A stretch of 64,000 nucleotides of DNA from Limosilactobacillus mucosae DSM 13345 (GTDB lineage: Bacteria; Bacillota; Bacilli; Lactobacillales; Lactobacillaceae): NCBI RefSeq assembly GCF_001436025.1, contig NZ_AZEQ01000010.1, forward strand, positions 1 to 64,000, in the 5' to 3' direction. This document shows positions 25,267 through 34,468 of the stretch, one piece after another. The notes below the pieces were generated by a model. That model worked only from the letters and a program-made list of their open reading frames with translations, had not been told where the DNA came from and made no database searches. Positions within the stretch are counted from its first letter, which is position 1, and each line of letters starts with the position of its first letter. The translations under genes and the position numbers were made by a program.

Positions 25267-25857
25267 TCACTCATCATCCTCACTCAATCGAACGTCATCA
25301 TTTGGCTGAAAGTTCTTCAGCATAAATGGCGTAATCAGCAGATTTAAAATCTGCACGACGGCCTCATATTCAGTGTCGGCCAGCGTGACCTGACTCGAAT
25401 ATGGATTGACGAACTCGCCTAAAATTTGCCCAGCATATTCAAGGCGAATGGTTTTTGAATCGACTTCGCTAAACATAAACGTGTGATGGACCAGTTGGCT
25501 AATCAGTGTATGCAGATCAGTGTCCATTGCCAGAATTTCCGGCGAGATTTTCATCACCGTCATGACGACTTGAAGCTGTTCAATCGGATCAAAATCTTCA
25601 AGACAATCGCTCGCCATGAACTTAGAAATGATGATCCGGACCATCATCTTGCGAAGCAGACTGACTGCATAACTCTTGTTTAGAACACCGATTTTTTTGC
25701 CGTGCCAGCTGAGGCCACCACGATCATCAAAGACAATCCCTAAGGCCTTAAATTCTTCTAGCAGGGCCGAGTAATCGATCGTGTCTGCGATTGCTTCTGG
25801 GGTTTGATGCTTGATATAAAATCGGCTGCGAATTTCGTGAATCGTTGCAAAATCCAT
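25267..25857 (-). CDS. 196-aa protein, unknown
   Basis: Acidic, helical, no motif recognised (MDFATIHEIRSRFYIKHQ...). Starts one base after the 148-aa gene stop. The same frame continues past its TGA for 26 codons (WMIFLHLLEKIADVLNID...), so a C-terminal extension may have been lost. Last gene of the long unknown operon. Confidence 0.6.
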   Translation of the reverse strand: MDFATIHEIRSRFYIKHQTPEAIADTIDYSALLEEFKALGIVFDDRGGLSWHGKKIGVLNKSYAVSLLRKMMVRIIISKFMASDCLEDFDPIEQLQVVMTVMKISPEILAMDTDLHTLISQLVHHTFMFSEVDSKTIRLEYAGQILGEFVNPYSSQVTLADTEYEAVVQILNLLITPFMLKNFQPNDDVRLSEDDE

Positions 25858-25858
25858 A

Positions 25859-26305
25859 CTACTTCTCCTCCCATTCTGCTTTGATCTTGACTAAGGCCCT
25901 AGTCAAATCCTCTTCGGTTACCTTACCCTTATTGCCGTTCAGATAGGAACGAATACTCAGGTACATTGGCAAGCCTAATTGCGACACTGGCTGAGCATAT
26001 TTCATCGTCTCATAGGCTCCATCTAGCGACGCATATTCAGCCATCTCGTCATTGTTCAGTACTTCAACAATTGAAACAGCTTCGTCGCCTAAATCCTCAT
26101 CAGTCGGATCGTAAACATCGAAGAATCGTGCCAGCGTTACAACTGCATTTTCCATTGGCATCCGTGTATGATAAAGCTCAGTAAAAGTGGCACAGATACC
26201 ATGAATCAGTAGAATCATCATATCCGGAGTGATTAGGTCCGATCCTAAGACGACCAGACCGGCACGCTTGTTTTTTCCATCAGTTAAAACTAGGTATTTT
26301 TGCAT
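25859..26305 (-). CDS. 148-aa protein, unknown
   Basis: Soluble, mixed alpha/beta (YLVLTDGKNKRAGLVVLGS), no family recognised. Coupled to the 196-aa gene. Confidence 0.6.
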   Translation of the reverse strand: MQKYLVLTDGKNKRAGLVVLGSDLITPDMMILLIHGICATFTELYHTRMPMENAVVTLARFFDVYDPTDEDLGDEAVSIVEVLNNDEMAEYASLDGAYETMKYAQPVSQLGLPMYLSIRSYLNGNKGKVTEEDLTRALVKIKAEWEEK

Positions 26306-26366
26306 AATTAAAGCCCGACAGACTCAAAATCTGCCGAGCCTAACCCCCTTTCAAATATTCAAAATC

Positions 26367-27350
26367 TTACTTCAACTCGCCAGTACTCTTGGAAGCGATG
26401 AAACGGTAGTTGCCGTTTTGGATATCGCGGATCTGCTTTTGATAAAGCTTGATCTGTTCCTGATACTTGGCGATATTTTTGTTGGCCTGTTTGATGTTGG
26501 CCTGTTGCGTTGAGATATCAGCCTGCGCGTTGCGGATCGTATCAACATTGGAGCTGGCGTCCGCCTTGTACTGGCTATCCTTTTGCATCTGGTCAATCCC
26601 AACCTTGTCAGCCGCGATCTGAGCCTTGTAGGCCTTGATGGCTTTTTGTTGCTTTTTGATCCCTTTGTTCAGGTTCTTGATCGACTCATTCAGCGACTCA
26701 ATCGCGTACTGTTTTTGCGTACGCTTGACCATCTTGTTGTCCACGAACTTATCACTTTCGTTGATGATGAACTTGTACTTGTTCTTTGATTGCGTGCTGT
26801 TCGTTGTGGACTCGGTAGCCGAAGAAGAGGAGCTTGAGCCATCAAAGTTTTCATCAGCCGTTGGCAACTGAGTCAGGTCAGGATTTTTGTTTTCAGCTAC
26901 GATCTGAATGGCCTGATAGCCGGATTTAAGATTGCTGATCACCATCACGTAGTTGTTGTTGGCCAATGGCAGAACCTGATAGCTGGCATCTTGTTTTTCC
27001 AGCGTGCTGGCGCTCAACTTGATCGCCCGTGGATTGATCACCTGACTGCCACTGGCCTGCACTTGAAACTTAATGACCATGAAGTGCTTTTTGGCGTTGT
27101 ATTTGCGTGACGTCATTGCAATCGTGGCGCTTGAATTTTGACCAAACGACTCTTGCGTACCAAGCGGCGTATTGGTAAATCGTGACTGTTTGGGTGCGGT
27201 CTGCGTACCGATCAGCAGGAGTGCCATAATCGCTACCAGTGACCCAGAAATGATCAGCTTGCGTTGCATCGTGTGTTCCGTGTGCCAGGCATAGATCTTG
27301 GCCAGTTGCTTTTGCCAGGCCGTCCGGAGTCGTTTCAGCTTGTCCAGCAT
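26367..27350 (-). CDS. Membrane-anchored coiled-coil protein
   Basis: 327 residues: a basic cytoplasmic head, one TM (about 30-46), an extracytoplasmic beta-rich domain (about 75-155), a Ser/Thr linker, and a Lys/Gln/Asn coiled coil (about 205-315). The topology suggests a cell-envelope role, possibly in mating contact; no family recognised. Confidence 0.6.
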   Translation of the reverse strand: MLDKLKRLRTAWQKQLAKIYAWHTEHTMQRKLIISGSLVAIMALLLIGTQTAPKQSRFTNTPLGTQESFGQNSSATIAMTSRKYNAKKHFMVIKFQVQASGSQVINPRAIKLSASTLEKQDASYQVLPLANNNYVMVISNLKSGYQAIQIVAENKNPDLTQLPTADENFDGSSSSSSATESTTNSTQSKNKYKFIINESDKFVDNKMVKRTQKQYAIESLNESIKNLNKGIKKQQKAIKAYKAQIAADKVGIDQMQKDSQYKADASSNVDTIRNAQADISTQQANIKQANKNIAKYQEQIKLYQKQIRDIQNGNYRFIASKSTGELK

Positions 27351-28091
27351 TTAGTTAGCGTCTCCCTTCTTGGCTTCAAGCTCATCAGCCACCCAGCGCA
27401 GCATGTTGGCCAACTCGGCCCGTTCAATACTGCCCCTAGTCGTAATCTTCAACGCTTCAGGCTCTACAAAGTAGGCTGTTCCTTCTTCAGCTTGGATAGC
27501 CACTCTGTATAAAACGCTATTGAAGTCAGTACATTCGATAATGAAATCGGTGATCGCATCATCACCCTCATAACCATCGTTATGCACGCTGATTGAAAAT
27601 GGCATGATGCTTTCAACGGTCTTGAATTCTTTGATTTCACCGCTGGCGCTGACCTGCTTGGTTTTAATGGATCCCATATCGTCAATCTCCTCTTCGTAGC
27701 TCTTCAAAATCTGTTCCGCAATCTCCTTGGCATCGTCGCCCAGCGTTACCTGGTTGCGTTGTGCAAACCATTCAACCGGCCACTCTGGCTTTTCATCAAG
27801 CGGTTGTGCGCTGAGTGAGATCCGCGTCCGCAGGTTCATGCGCCGTGGCGTGGCGTGGACCCCCTGACTGGTCAGCCAGCCGATCAGATGCAGAGCCAAA
27901 ACGTCTGCCATCAAAGGCGTGCCATATTGGGCTTGGTCTGGGTAGTAGGTCTTGAGCAGGTCCGTCCCGTCCATTTGCGTCGTCCAATGGTGGCTGAGGT
28001 TGTTTGCTTCAACCACGTCTTTTTCCAGATCGGCTTTGATCTGATCCGTGAGCTTGAAAGCCAGTACGGCATCTTTTTTCGTGTTGTCCAT
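27351..28091 (-). CDS. 246-aa protein, unknown
   Basis: Soluble acidic protein. Its stop abuts the start of the membrane coiled-coil gene, indicating an operon. No motif recognised. Confidence 0.6.
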   Translation of the reverse strand: MDNTKKDAVLAFKLTDQIKADLEKDVVEANNLSHHWTTQMDGTDLLKTYYPDQAQYGTPLMADVLALHLIGWLTSQGVHATPRRMNLRTRISLSAQPLDEKPEWPVEWFAQRNQVTLGDDAKEIAEQILKSYEEEIDDMGSIKTKQVSASGEIKEFKTVESIMPFSISVHNDGYEGDDAITDFIIECTDFNSVLYRVAIQAEEGTAYFVEPEALKITTRGSIERAELANMLRWVADELEAKKGDAN

Positions 28092-28108
28092 GATTTAGTC
28101 TCCTTTGG

Positions 28109-28303
28109 TTAGCGTGGCTTAACTTCTTGTACGAAGATATCGAGCTGTTCTTGTGTGTAGCGTCGCCGGTGAATCTTTGGTACCAGCCGGACGTCATCGC
28201 GCAACTGCTTCATGATCTTGGCCGTGTAGGTCTGTTCCAGGATCCCGGTTTGGTTGATGTATTTGGCCGCCCTGCGGAAGCCGTATGTTTTTCGATTAAA
28301 CAT
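28109..28303 (-). CDS. Small basic, possibly DNA-binding protein
   Basis: 64 residues, strongly basic, with an excisionase-like feel (FRRAAKYINQTGI...IHRRRYTQEQLDIF). Function inferred only from composition. Confidence 0.55.
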   Translation of the reverse strand: MFNRKTYGFRRAAKYINQTGILEQTYTAKIMKQLRDDVRLVPKIHRRRYTQEQLDIFVQEVKPR

Positions 28304-28400
28304 TGGTTACTCCTTTGAATTTAAAACGTTTTAACTTCTCGTTTCCGCGATTTTAAATCTGTATTTGATTAATTAATCGTTTTAGCTTTTTTGACCGCTG

Positions 28401-28901
28401 TTAATCCAAACTCAGCTTCTGATAGAGCTGTTGGATCTTGGCCTTGTTCGTACCGCTGTACTGGTAGACCGGCAGGCCGTTGACCGTTTGAATCGGCTGG
28501 GGCTGACCGTTTTTAAAGATCATGAACGTTGGCGTTGAGGTAACATGGTACTGCTCAAACAACTGCTTGTCATGGCGGTTTTGAAGCTCAATGTAGACGG
28601 CCGTGTGCCGGTAGTCAGAGGCGTTACCGATCCCGACCACGTTGTCAGCCAACTTGCTTTGATAGTCGTTTTTGTGAACCGTGGCCGCCACGTGTTTACA
28701 GTCCTTGCAGGTTTTCGAGTAGAACATCACGACCGCTGGCTCATTGGAATTCATCAGCTTGGTCTGATCTGCCGTACTGGTACGGCGATAGCTATGAAAA
28801 AAGTGAAAGCCAAACAGCGCACTGCCGATAATCAAAACCGCGATAACGCCTAACGTAATCCGGCGACGGCGCTGTTCCTTGGCTGGGTTGTCACTGTACA
28901 T
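28401..28901 (-). CDS. Membrane-anchored thioredoxin-fold protein
   Basis: 166 residues: a short basic head, a TM at about 15-35, then a thioredoxin fold with CKDC active site (SKTCKDCKH) and the cis-proline loop STPTFMIF. Likely extracytoplasmic thiol-disulfide exchange or folding help for transfer proteins. AAAGGA lies upstream. Confidence 0.8.
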   Translation of the reverse strand: MYSDNPAKEQRRRRITLGVIAVLIIGSALFGFHFFHSYRRTSTADQTKLMNSNEPAVVMFYSKTCKDCKHVAATVHKNDYQSKLADNVVGIGNASDYRHTAVYIELQNRHDKQLFEQYHVTSTPTFMIFKNGQPQPIQTVNGLPVYQYSGTNKAKIQQLYQKLSLD

Positions 28902-28910
28902 GAGTTGATC

Positions 28911-29126
28911 TCAAGTCCTTTCTGGGTTGATCTGGTGCCAGCCAGCCCGTTTCTTCAACCGGATCGTCCGGTAAAAAATTAAGCGACTGGGACCGTAGAA
29001 GAGTTCGACGTCATAATCCCTGCTGTTTTCGGTGATCTCACCGACCAGCAGACTTTCCTGACCATGGTTGCTGTAGCGGATTGTCTGACCGCTACGTACC
29101 AGGTACTGACCGTTGGTAATCGTCAT
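28911..29126 (-). CDS. 71-aa protein, unknown
   Basis: Small beta-rich, basic protein. Overlaps the 66-aa gene by four bases. Confidence 0.55.
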   Translation of the reverse strand: MTITNGQYLVRSGQTIRYSNHGQESLLVGEITENSRDYDVELFYGPSRLIFYRTIRLKKRAGWHQINPERT

Positions 29127-29323
29127 TTTGGATCGCCTCGTTCCTTATCGACTTCTTCAAACGCCAATAACATCAAGCGCTTGGTTTCCTGCGCCCGTTT
29201 AAGCATCTCAGGCTTGGTCATCTTCTGATCGTCCAGCCAGAGGCAATGAACGGGCAGGATTCCGGTTTCTTCGTAGACCTGCTTGTAAACATCGGCCATT
29301 GTGTATTGTTTTTCACTGTTCAT
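29123..29323 (-). CDS. 66-aa protein, unknown
   Basis: Charged helical protein. ATGA-type overlaps with both neighbouring genes show tight coupling. Confidence 0.55.
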   Translation of the reverse strand: MNSEKQYTMADVYKQVYEETGILPVHCLWLDDQKMTKPEMLKRAQETKRLMLLAFEEVDKERGDPK

Positions 29324-30090
29324 GAGACACGCCCCTTGATTGAATCCGGATCCAAGACGATCTGTTGAACGTCGTGGATAAACTTTGTGGTCCCCTCGTC
29401 GCTGGCCCGTTTGAATTGGCTGAAGGCCATTGGAATCTGCGGTGCGTAGTTGTATAGATTAGCGTGGGTAACTTCTGGATCAACCCAGATGTTGGTCACA
29501 TTCTTGCGATCAACCTGATCGTTCAAGAGCAGTTTCTGCGTCCGCAGATAGGCAAAGCGGTTTGGTTTTTGATCCGCCTGCAATTTCTTCAGGTAATGCT
29601 CTGCATCGGCCTTGTGCAAGAAGCTATAGCTCCCGACCTTGGTGGTATCGCCCTGCTCATCGTAGAAGATTTCATAGACCACGTAGACGTAGGTGCGGTT
29701 CGAGCCGCCTCGGCTGGGAATCAGCTTGCGGATCTCGTCATCGTAGTAGTCAGCGAAGCGCTTGCCGTGGTTCTTCTGGTAGACGGCCTGTTCAAAGCCG
29801 CCGCATTCAACCAGATACCGGTTGGCCACTGCCAGAATCGTTGGAATGGCCTCGAGGCTGTAGCCAAAGGAGTACTCCAGAATCTGGCCGTCCATCGGTG
29901 TTTCGGGGTGATCCATGATATCAATGGCAATCGTACCCTTGGTCTCGGTAAACTCCAGCCAGGCGGCCACGTCCGGTAATTTAACGCCCAGGCAGTAGCC
30001 GTGCCGTTCGATCAAGTCGTATCCGTCCATGTTTTGCTCAATGTAGTCGGCCATCTTGGCCCATTTTTCACTGGAAATCCGTTGTGTCAT
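29320..30090 (-). CDS. 256-aa protein, unknown
   Basis: ATG 30090 is preferred (GGAG ten bases upstream); the GTG at 30099 is too close. Soluble, no family recognised (YDLIERHGYCLGVKLPDV...). Confidence 0.6.
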   Translation of the reverse strand: MTQRISSEKWAKMADYIEQNMDGYDLIERHGYCLGVKLPDVAAWLEFTETKGTIAIDIMDHPETPMDGQILEYSFGYSLEAIPTILAVANRYLVECGGFEQAVYQKNHGKRFADYYDDEIRKLIPSRGGSNRTYVYVVYEIFYDEQGDTTKVGSYSFLHKADAEHYLKKLQADQKPNRFAYLRTQKLLLNDQVDRKNVTNIWVDPEVTHANLYNYAPQIPMAFSQFKRASDEGTTKFIHDVQQIVLDPDSIKGRVS

Positions 30091-30145
30091 GTTTTTCACA
30101 CTCCTTTTCCTTAATCCATTTGGCTTGGAACCATATTCAACCTGG

Positions 30146-30409
30146 TCACTCCTTCAAAATTGCCTTGCCGATGCTGAGCTTAGCCCTGACCATCGCGGTC
30201 TTGGTAGCTTGATCAGCAACCTTCACCGGTACAAAGTCAACGACCCATCCTTGCTCAAGAAGAGCCTTATAGGCGTTGGATTGCCTCGCGACTTCAGGCT
30301 CCATGCCTTGTTGCGAAACGTACTTCAAGGCTGGCTTGAGCCGTTTGAAGACCGCGATCGGCTCCATATCTCCGCCTTCTTTGCGCGAGACTACGTAACA
30401 AAATTTCAT
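30146..30409 (-). CDS. 87-aa protein, unknown
   Basis: Small basic alpha/beta protein. Overlaps the preceding 73-aa gene by four bases. Confidence 0.55.
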   Translation of the reverse strand: MKFCYVVSRKEGGDMEPIAVFKRLKPALKYVSQQGMEPEVARQSNAYKALLEQGWVVDFVPVKVADQATKTAMVRAKLSIGKAILKE

Positions 30410-30627
30410 AGCGACAGCCCCCTTAAAATTTCAAATGCAACCCAACCAGCTGCGAGCAGGATCAGGATCACAACCGGTAGCATTAACGCGTCGCCAGTTT
30501 TCTGCTGGTCTGAGCGTTTTTCTTCGGCAACCTCTTCATTGCCCCAGTTGCCCTTGATCGTGTCCTGAAGCCGTTTTTCACGGAGATATGCCCGGCTGTG
30601 ACACTGATAGTCATCGTTTCTGATCAT
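30406..30627 (-). CDS. Small C-terminal-anchored membrane protein
   Basis: 73 residues from ATG 30627 (GAGGTG close upstream). A hydrophobic segment sits near the C-terminus (LMLPVVILILLAAGWVAF). Confidence 0.55.
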   Translation of the reverse strand: MIRNDDYQCHSRAYLREKRLQDTIKGNWGNEEVAEEKRSDQQKTGDALMLPVVILILLAAGWVAFEILRGLSL

Positions 30628-30635
30628 GCGGCACC

Positions 30636-31010
30636 TCACTTAGGCAGATGATGCCGTGGTTCCGGCAGATAGATGGCCATCAGCTTTGCCAGCTGGCGGT
30701 CTTTGATTGCTTTGGGAATCAGCACCGCCATGGCTTTCCTGGTCAGCGGTAGCTTGTCGTCGCCATTAAGCACGCCAAAGCAGTCGCCAACTGGTTTGGT
30801 GTTTTTGGGTAGTACCTTAACCGGCTTTCCCTGGACGACCATGACTCTGAGCCGGTTGGCCTGGTCAGTGGCCAGCACCATAAAGTCCTTTCTGCTGACC
30901 TGCATACCGGCGGCCTGAAAATCGCTCAAGCGATCGTCAGGAATCCGCAGATAAAAAAACTGATCCGAAACGCCATCGGCATTAAAGTACTGGCCTTTGG
31001 CATACATCAT
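30636..31010 (-). CDS. 124-aa protein, unknown
   Basis: ATG 31010 follows AAGGGG by nine bases. Mostly beta-rich with a basic C-terminus. No family recognised. Confidence 0.55.
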   Translation of the reverse strand: MMYAKGQYFNADGVSDQFFYLRIPDDRLSDFQAAGMQVSRKDFMVLATDQANRLRVMVVQGKPVKVLPKNTKPVGDCFGVLNGDDKLPLTRKAMAVLIPKAIKDRQLAKLMAIYLPEPRHHLPK

Positions 31011-31023
31011 CAACCGTCACCCC

Positions 31024-32253
31024 TTAACTTTTAACTTCGTCATACTCGCCTTCGACGATCCGTTCAGAATCGCGCAACAACTCGCGAATCTGTTTAGCCT
31101 TGTCTTCAAGGACGTTAGCCAGCGCTGGCAGATCGGTCTGCTGTAACTCTTCAGCCGTCAGTTGTTCCGTGTCGTGGGCCAGTGCCATCACGTCAAGTGT
31201 CTTCGGTATGGCTGACAGCATATCCGTTGACCGTGACGAAACGGTTTTGAAGGCCGCCTGCTTGTTGTCAACTTTGGTGGCCTGCTGTTCCAACTTCTCG
31301 GTCAGTTCGCTGTTTTGCTCGGTCAGCTCCGCCAGCTGGCTTTGCAGATCGTCGATATCCTCTTGCGTGTATTTGCTATGAGCTTCAGCCGCAGTCTGCG
31401 CCTCGTGCAGTTCCTTTTTGACCGCGTTGAGCGTTTCGTTGGTGTCTTGCAGTTGGCTTTCCAGCTCTAACTTGCGCTCCTTTAGTTCAACGTAGTCCTC
31501 TGGCGGTACTTCAACGCGTTCTGGCTCTTGAGCCTGGGCTTCATCAAGCTGGATCTGCAAATGGCGTTTTTCCTGCATTTCCAGCGACAGCTGTTCGGTA
31601 GTATCTGCCCGTGACCGTTCCAGGTCCGAATTGCGTTGCGTCAGCTGGTTGATCTGCTCTCGCTGTTCCTTCAGCTTCTTGGCCTGTTCCGCCATTTCAG
31701 CCTTCTTTTCGTCCAGCTCCTTGAGCATATCTTGCCAAGCAGGACTGTTACGCGCGGCCGGATCAGCTTTGAGAACCATGCTGATGGTCTGCTGATCGAC
31801 TTGCCCCTTAGCAATCGCCAGCTGATCGGCTTGACTCAGCGACAGGAAGTTGTCGATCATCAAGGCGGCATCATCGCCGTTTTCTAGCGCTTGCGCTTGA
31901 ATCTTATCCACGGTGTTGGCCAACTCGATTAGTCGGTATGACGTGGACTTGGTATGACCGTGCGCCTTGAGCCATTTTTCAAACGTCATTTGCGTGTAGC
32001 CACGATCTGAGCGCATACCGCGCTTGGAAAACAGCTGTTGTGCCTCGCGAAAGACTTGGCCCAGCTGGATCCGTGCGCCCTGTACGATGTTGACGTACTC
32101 AGTTTCCAGCCGGACGAACGGCAACAGCTCCTCATTGTTCAAGCCTTGATAAAAGCCAGCCAACTCCGCGTCATTGGGAATCTGGAAGTTGCCGTAGCGC
32201 TCAAAAAGCGGACTTGGCGTTTGTTCTTCTGGTTTTTTGATTTCCTGCATCAT
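31024..32253 (-). CDS. DUF3102-like coiled-coil protein
   Basis: 409 residues. Residues about 15-125 resemble the DUF3102/KfrA-like N-terminal region with a helical DNA-binding feel (YTQMTFEKWLKAHGHTKSTSYRLIELA). Residues about 165-330 are a long coiled coil, and an acidic tail ends the protein. Such proteins often occur near plasmid maintenance genes. Role inferred. Confidence 0.65.
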   Translation of the reverse strand: MMQEIKKPEEQTPSPLFERYGNFQIPNDAELAGFYQGLNNEELLPFVRLETEYVNIVQGARIQLGQVFREAQQLFSKRGMRSDRGYTQMTFEKWLKAHGHTKSTSYRLIELANTVDKIQAQALENGDDAALMIDNFLSLSQADQLAIAKGQVDQQTISMVLKADPAARNSPAWQDMLKELDEKKAEMAEQAKKLKEQREQINQLTQRNSDLERSRADTTEQLSLEMQEKRHLQIQLDEAQAQEPERVEVPPEDYVELKERKLELESQLQDTNETLNAVKKELHEAQTAAEAHSKYTQEDIDDLQSQLAELTEQNSELTEKLEQQATKVDNKQAAFKTVSSRSTDMLSAIPKTLDVMALAHDTEQLTAEELQQTDLPALANVLEDKAKQIRELLRDSERIVEGEYDEVKS

Positions 32254-32265
32254 CAGCGTACCCCC

Positions 32266-32532
32266 TTAGTACAGAGTGAAGACGTCAAAGATATCGGCAT
32301 AGCGGTCAACCAGACTGGTCTTGGCCAGCGCCTGGGCCAGATCCTCTGCCTCGATCGCTTCGTTGAGATCGTCCAGCGGTGCCATTTGACTGGCTACGTG
32401 ATCCTGATGGATATCGATCGCCCAGATCGTCACGTCGTTCTTTTTGAGTAAAACCAGCCCCAATTTGGCATCAACCGCCGTCGTGAAACCTTCGCGTTGT
32501 GCGGTTTGGTTGAAGTTTTGCATGGTCATCAT
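32266..32532 (-). CDS. 88-aa protein, first gene of the unknown operon
   Basis: ATG 32532 follows AGGAG by ten bases. Soluble, unknown (VDAKLGLVLLKKNDVTIWAI). The operon from here to 25267 has only short gaps or overlaps. Confidence 0.55.
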   Translation of the reverse strand: MMTMQNFNQTAQREGFTTAVDAKLGLVLLKKNDVTIWAIDIHQDHVASQMAPLDDLNEAIEAEDLAQALAKTSLVDRYADIFDVFTLY

Positions 32533-32647
32533 AAATATCAATCTCCTGACTTGTTGTTGAATTTCTTGTGAAAATTTTCGGCCAAAAGCTTGATTTTACA
32601 GTCTATTTTAGATACGCTTAATGCACAAATCATAAAATCAAACTTTT

Positions 32648-32682
32648 TAACCTGGGTCCACGTTCATCGCGTGGGCCTTTTT
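32648..32682. terminator. Stem-loop after the initiator gene
   Basis: GGTCCACG...CGTGGGCC hairpin followed by TTTTTC on the plus side. The minus side has only a weak T tract, so its direction is uncertain. Confidence 0.4.
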
Positions 32683-34074
32683 CTATGCGCCTGCGCCCTG
32701 ACCTTGTTGAGCGAGATATTGTTTAAACAGCTGTGGGGCATCGATAGACATGTAGCCGTGGCCATCTGGCTTGGATAAGTTCTCGCGAATCGTTTCCAGA
32801 TCGCTGTAGAACAGCTGTTGGTGGAACTTGACCGCCCGTTTTAGCTGATTTTCACTGGTTCTCGCGTTGTCCTTTTTCACCTGGACAACTTCAGCACTTG
32901 GCTGATTGCTGTTAGCTACAAAGTCCTGTTCAGCCCAAGATGGCAGGGTCTCTTGGACGTTGGCCCGACCACCGCGGTTATATTGACCGCCACGGTAGTT
33001 TTGCGTTTGAGCCTGCTGTTTTTGAGCATCACGGGCTTCGTCAGCCGCTTGAACGTCTGCCAGGCTCTTATAGCCTGCCTTGTGATAGTCGCGCATCACC
33101 GCCGCAACATAGCCGTGTGGCCGTTTGGCATCGGCCGTTGCGGCTTTTTTGATTGCATGAATCACGACATCAACGCCGAATTCCTGCACCCATTGGTTCA
33201 GATCAGCAATCACGGCTTTGCTTGGCCAGTCCCAGAGGTCCGCCCACGCATTGAAGACTACGTTCATGCCGTTAGGATCATTCAGCGAATTAGGCCCAGC
33301 TGGATCAGCTGGCATCATCCGGCCACGCTGTTGAGTTGCCTGACCGACAGTTTGTTGATATTGAGCAACCGGAGCAGTAGCACCTGCGTTAGCCAAAGAT
33401 TGACCAGTTGTATTTTGTCGTCCAGCATCATCAGCAGCCGTCCGCGAAGTTGCAGTTGTGCCTCTTTGTATATATTCATTTTGAGTTGCATAGTTGCTGT
33501 TGATGATGCTTGTAGTATTAAGACTTGTATTATTCTCTCTTGTATTATTATCTTTAGCATTTCGATCAATAGGTGCTTGATCGTTCTGCCAAGAGGTAGT
33601 TGATCCATTTGCTAAGAACCCCTTAGCATTTCGATCAAGTTGATCGTTTTGCGTATAGGTAGACGGCATTTCGTTCAATAGGTTCTTAGCAGTTGGATCA
33701 ATAGGTGGTGTATTTCGATCAATAGGTAATGCATTAGGATCAATAGGAGTATTGTGCGAAACGGTAACTGTTGGATCCATGTTTAAGTAAATCCGCCGAC
33801 TAGCTATCGCACGACCTTTTTTTAGCATCTCGGTTCGGAGATAGCCAAGACTCTTCAAGTGGTTGATCCAGCGTGAAATCGTGGTCTTGTCAACCTCATA
33901 TAGGGCGGCAAAGTAACCGTTAGATGCGGTACAGTAGCCGTATTTGTTGCTCAATGCGGTAATTTCGCTAAACATCAAGCGCTCAGCAAATTTCAGCCGT
34001 TTATCATAGCGCACCGTGGCTGGAATGATTGAGTAATAGCTTGGCCGCTCAAATTGTTCGTTATCAGGATTCAT
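32683..34074 (-). CDS. Replication initiator with winged-helix and DnaD-like domains
   Basis: 463 residues. The N-terminal winged helix (about 10-95: SYYSIIPATVRYDKRLKFAE...KTTISRWINHLKSLGYL) resembles theta-plasmid or phage replication initiators. Residues about 265-345 match the DnaD/DnaB_2 pattern (NAWADLWDWPSKAVI...HAIKKAATADAKRPHGYVAAVM). The middle is low complexity and is encoded by six iterons (33557-33748). Probably the functional initiator of this plasmid, binding an origin inside its own gene. AAAGGAG lies upstream; overlaps the truncated paralogue by 11 bp. Confidence 0.7.
   Translation of the reverse strand: MNPDNEQFERPSYYSIIPATVRYDKRLKFAERLMFSEITALSNKYGYCTASNGYFAALYEVDKTTISRWINHLKSLGYLRTEMLKKGRAIASRRIYLNMDPTVTVSHNTPIDPNALPIDRNTPPIDPTAKNLLNEMPSTYTQNDQLDRNAKGFLANGSTTSWQNDQAPIDRNAKDNNTRENNTSLNTTSIINSNYATQNEYIQRGTTATSRTAADDAGRQNTTGQSLANAGATAPVAQYQQTVGQATQQRGRMMPADPAGPNSLNDPNGMNVVFNAWADLWDWPSKAVIADLNQWVQEFGVDVVIHAIKKAATADAKRPHGYVAAVMRDYHKAGYKSLADVQAADEARDAQKQQAQTQNYRGGQYNRGGRANVQETLPSWAEQDFVANSNQPSAEVVQVKKDNARTSENQLKRAVKFHQQLFYSDLETIRENLSKPDGHGYMSIDAPQLFKQYLAQQGQGAGA
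33557..33748. repeat. Six iterons inside the initiator gene (candidate oriV)
   Basis: Consensus GCATTTCGATCAATAGGT at 33557, 33626, 33666, 33689, 33710 and 33731. The last four starts are 23, 21 and 21 bp apart, close to two helical turns. An AT-rich stretch (33470-33555) adjoins. Origins within the rep gene are known for RepA_N-type plasmids. Confidence 0.65.
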
Positions 34075-34468
34075 GGTAGTAATACTCCTTTCCAGAAAAG
34101 TACTCGGAAACTAATTTTCGAATCGCCTTATCGGTTGCACTGATTGGTTGATCCGAGTCAAAGACGATTACAGACATATTTGGGTAGATCCGCCTGCGAT
34201 TGCCTAATTTTGGATCGACATAGACTTCAGTTCGTACGTAGTCCAGTTCCTTTAAGTGATTAATCCAGCGTGAGACTGTTGCTTTGTTGACTTGGTATAA
34301 ATCAGCAAAGTAGTTGTTTGCCGTCGTGCAGTAACCTGAGTCATTGCATAAAGCGGCAATTTCGCTAAACATTACTCGTTCAGCCATTTTCAACCGTTTG
34401 TCATAACGAATTGTCGCTGGCGTGATCGAGTAGTAACTTGGTCGTTCAATTTCGTTATTTGGATTCAT
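34064..34468 (-). CDS. Truncated paralogue of the initiator (winged-helix only)
   Basis: 134 residues from ATG 34468. Residues 1-90 closely match the initiator N-terminus (SYYSITPATIRYDKRLKMAE, TVSRWINHLKELDYV) but the DnaD-like part is absent. Could be a replication repressor competing for the same DNA, or a duplication remnant. Overlaps the initiator start. Confidence 0.65.
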   Translation of the reverse strand: MNPNNEIERPSYYSITPATIRYDKRLKMAERVMFSEIAALCNDSGYCTTANNYFADLYQVNKATVSRWINHLKELDYVRTEVYVDPKLGNRRRIYPNMSVIVFDSDQPISATDKAIRKLVSEYFSGKEYYYHES

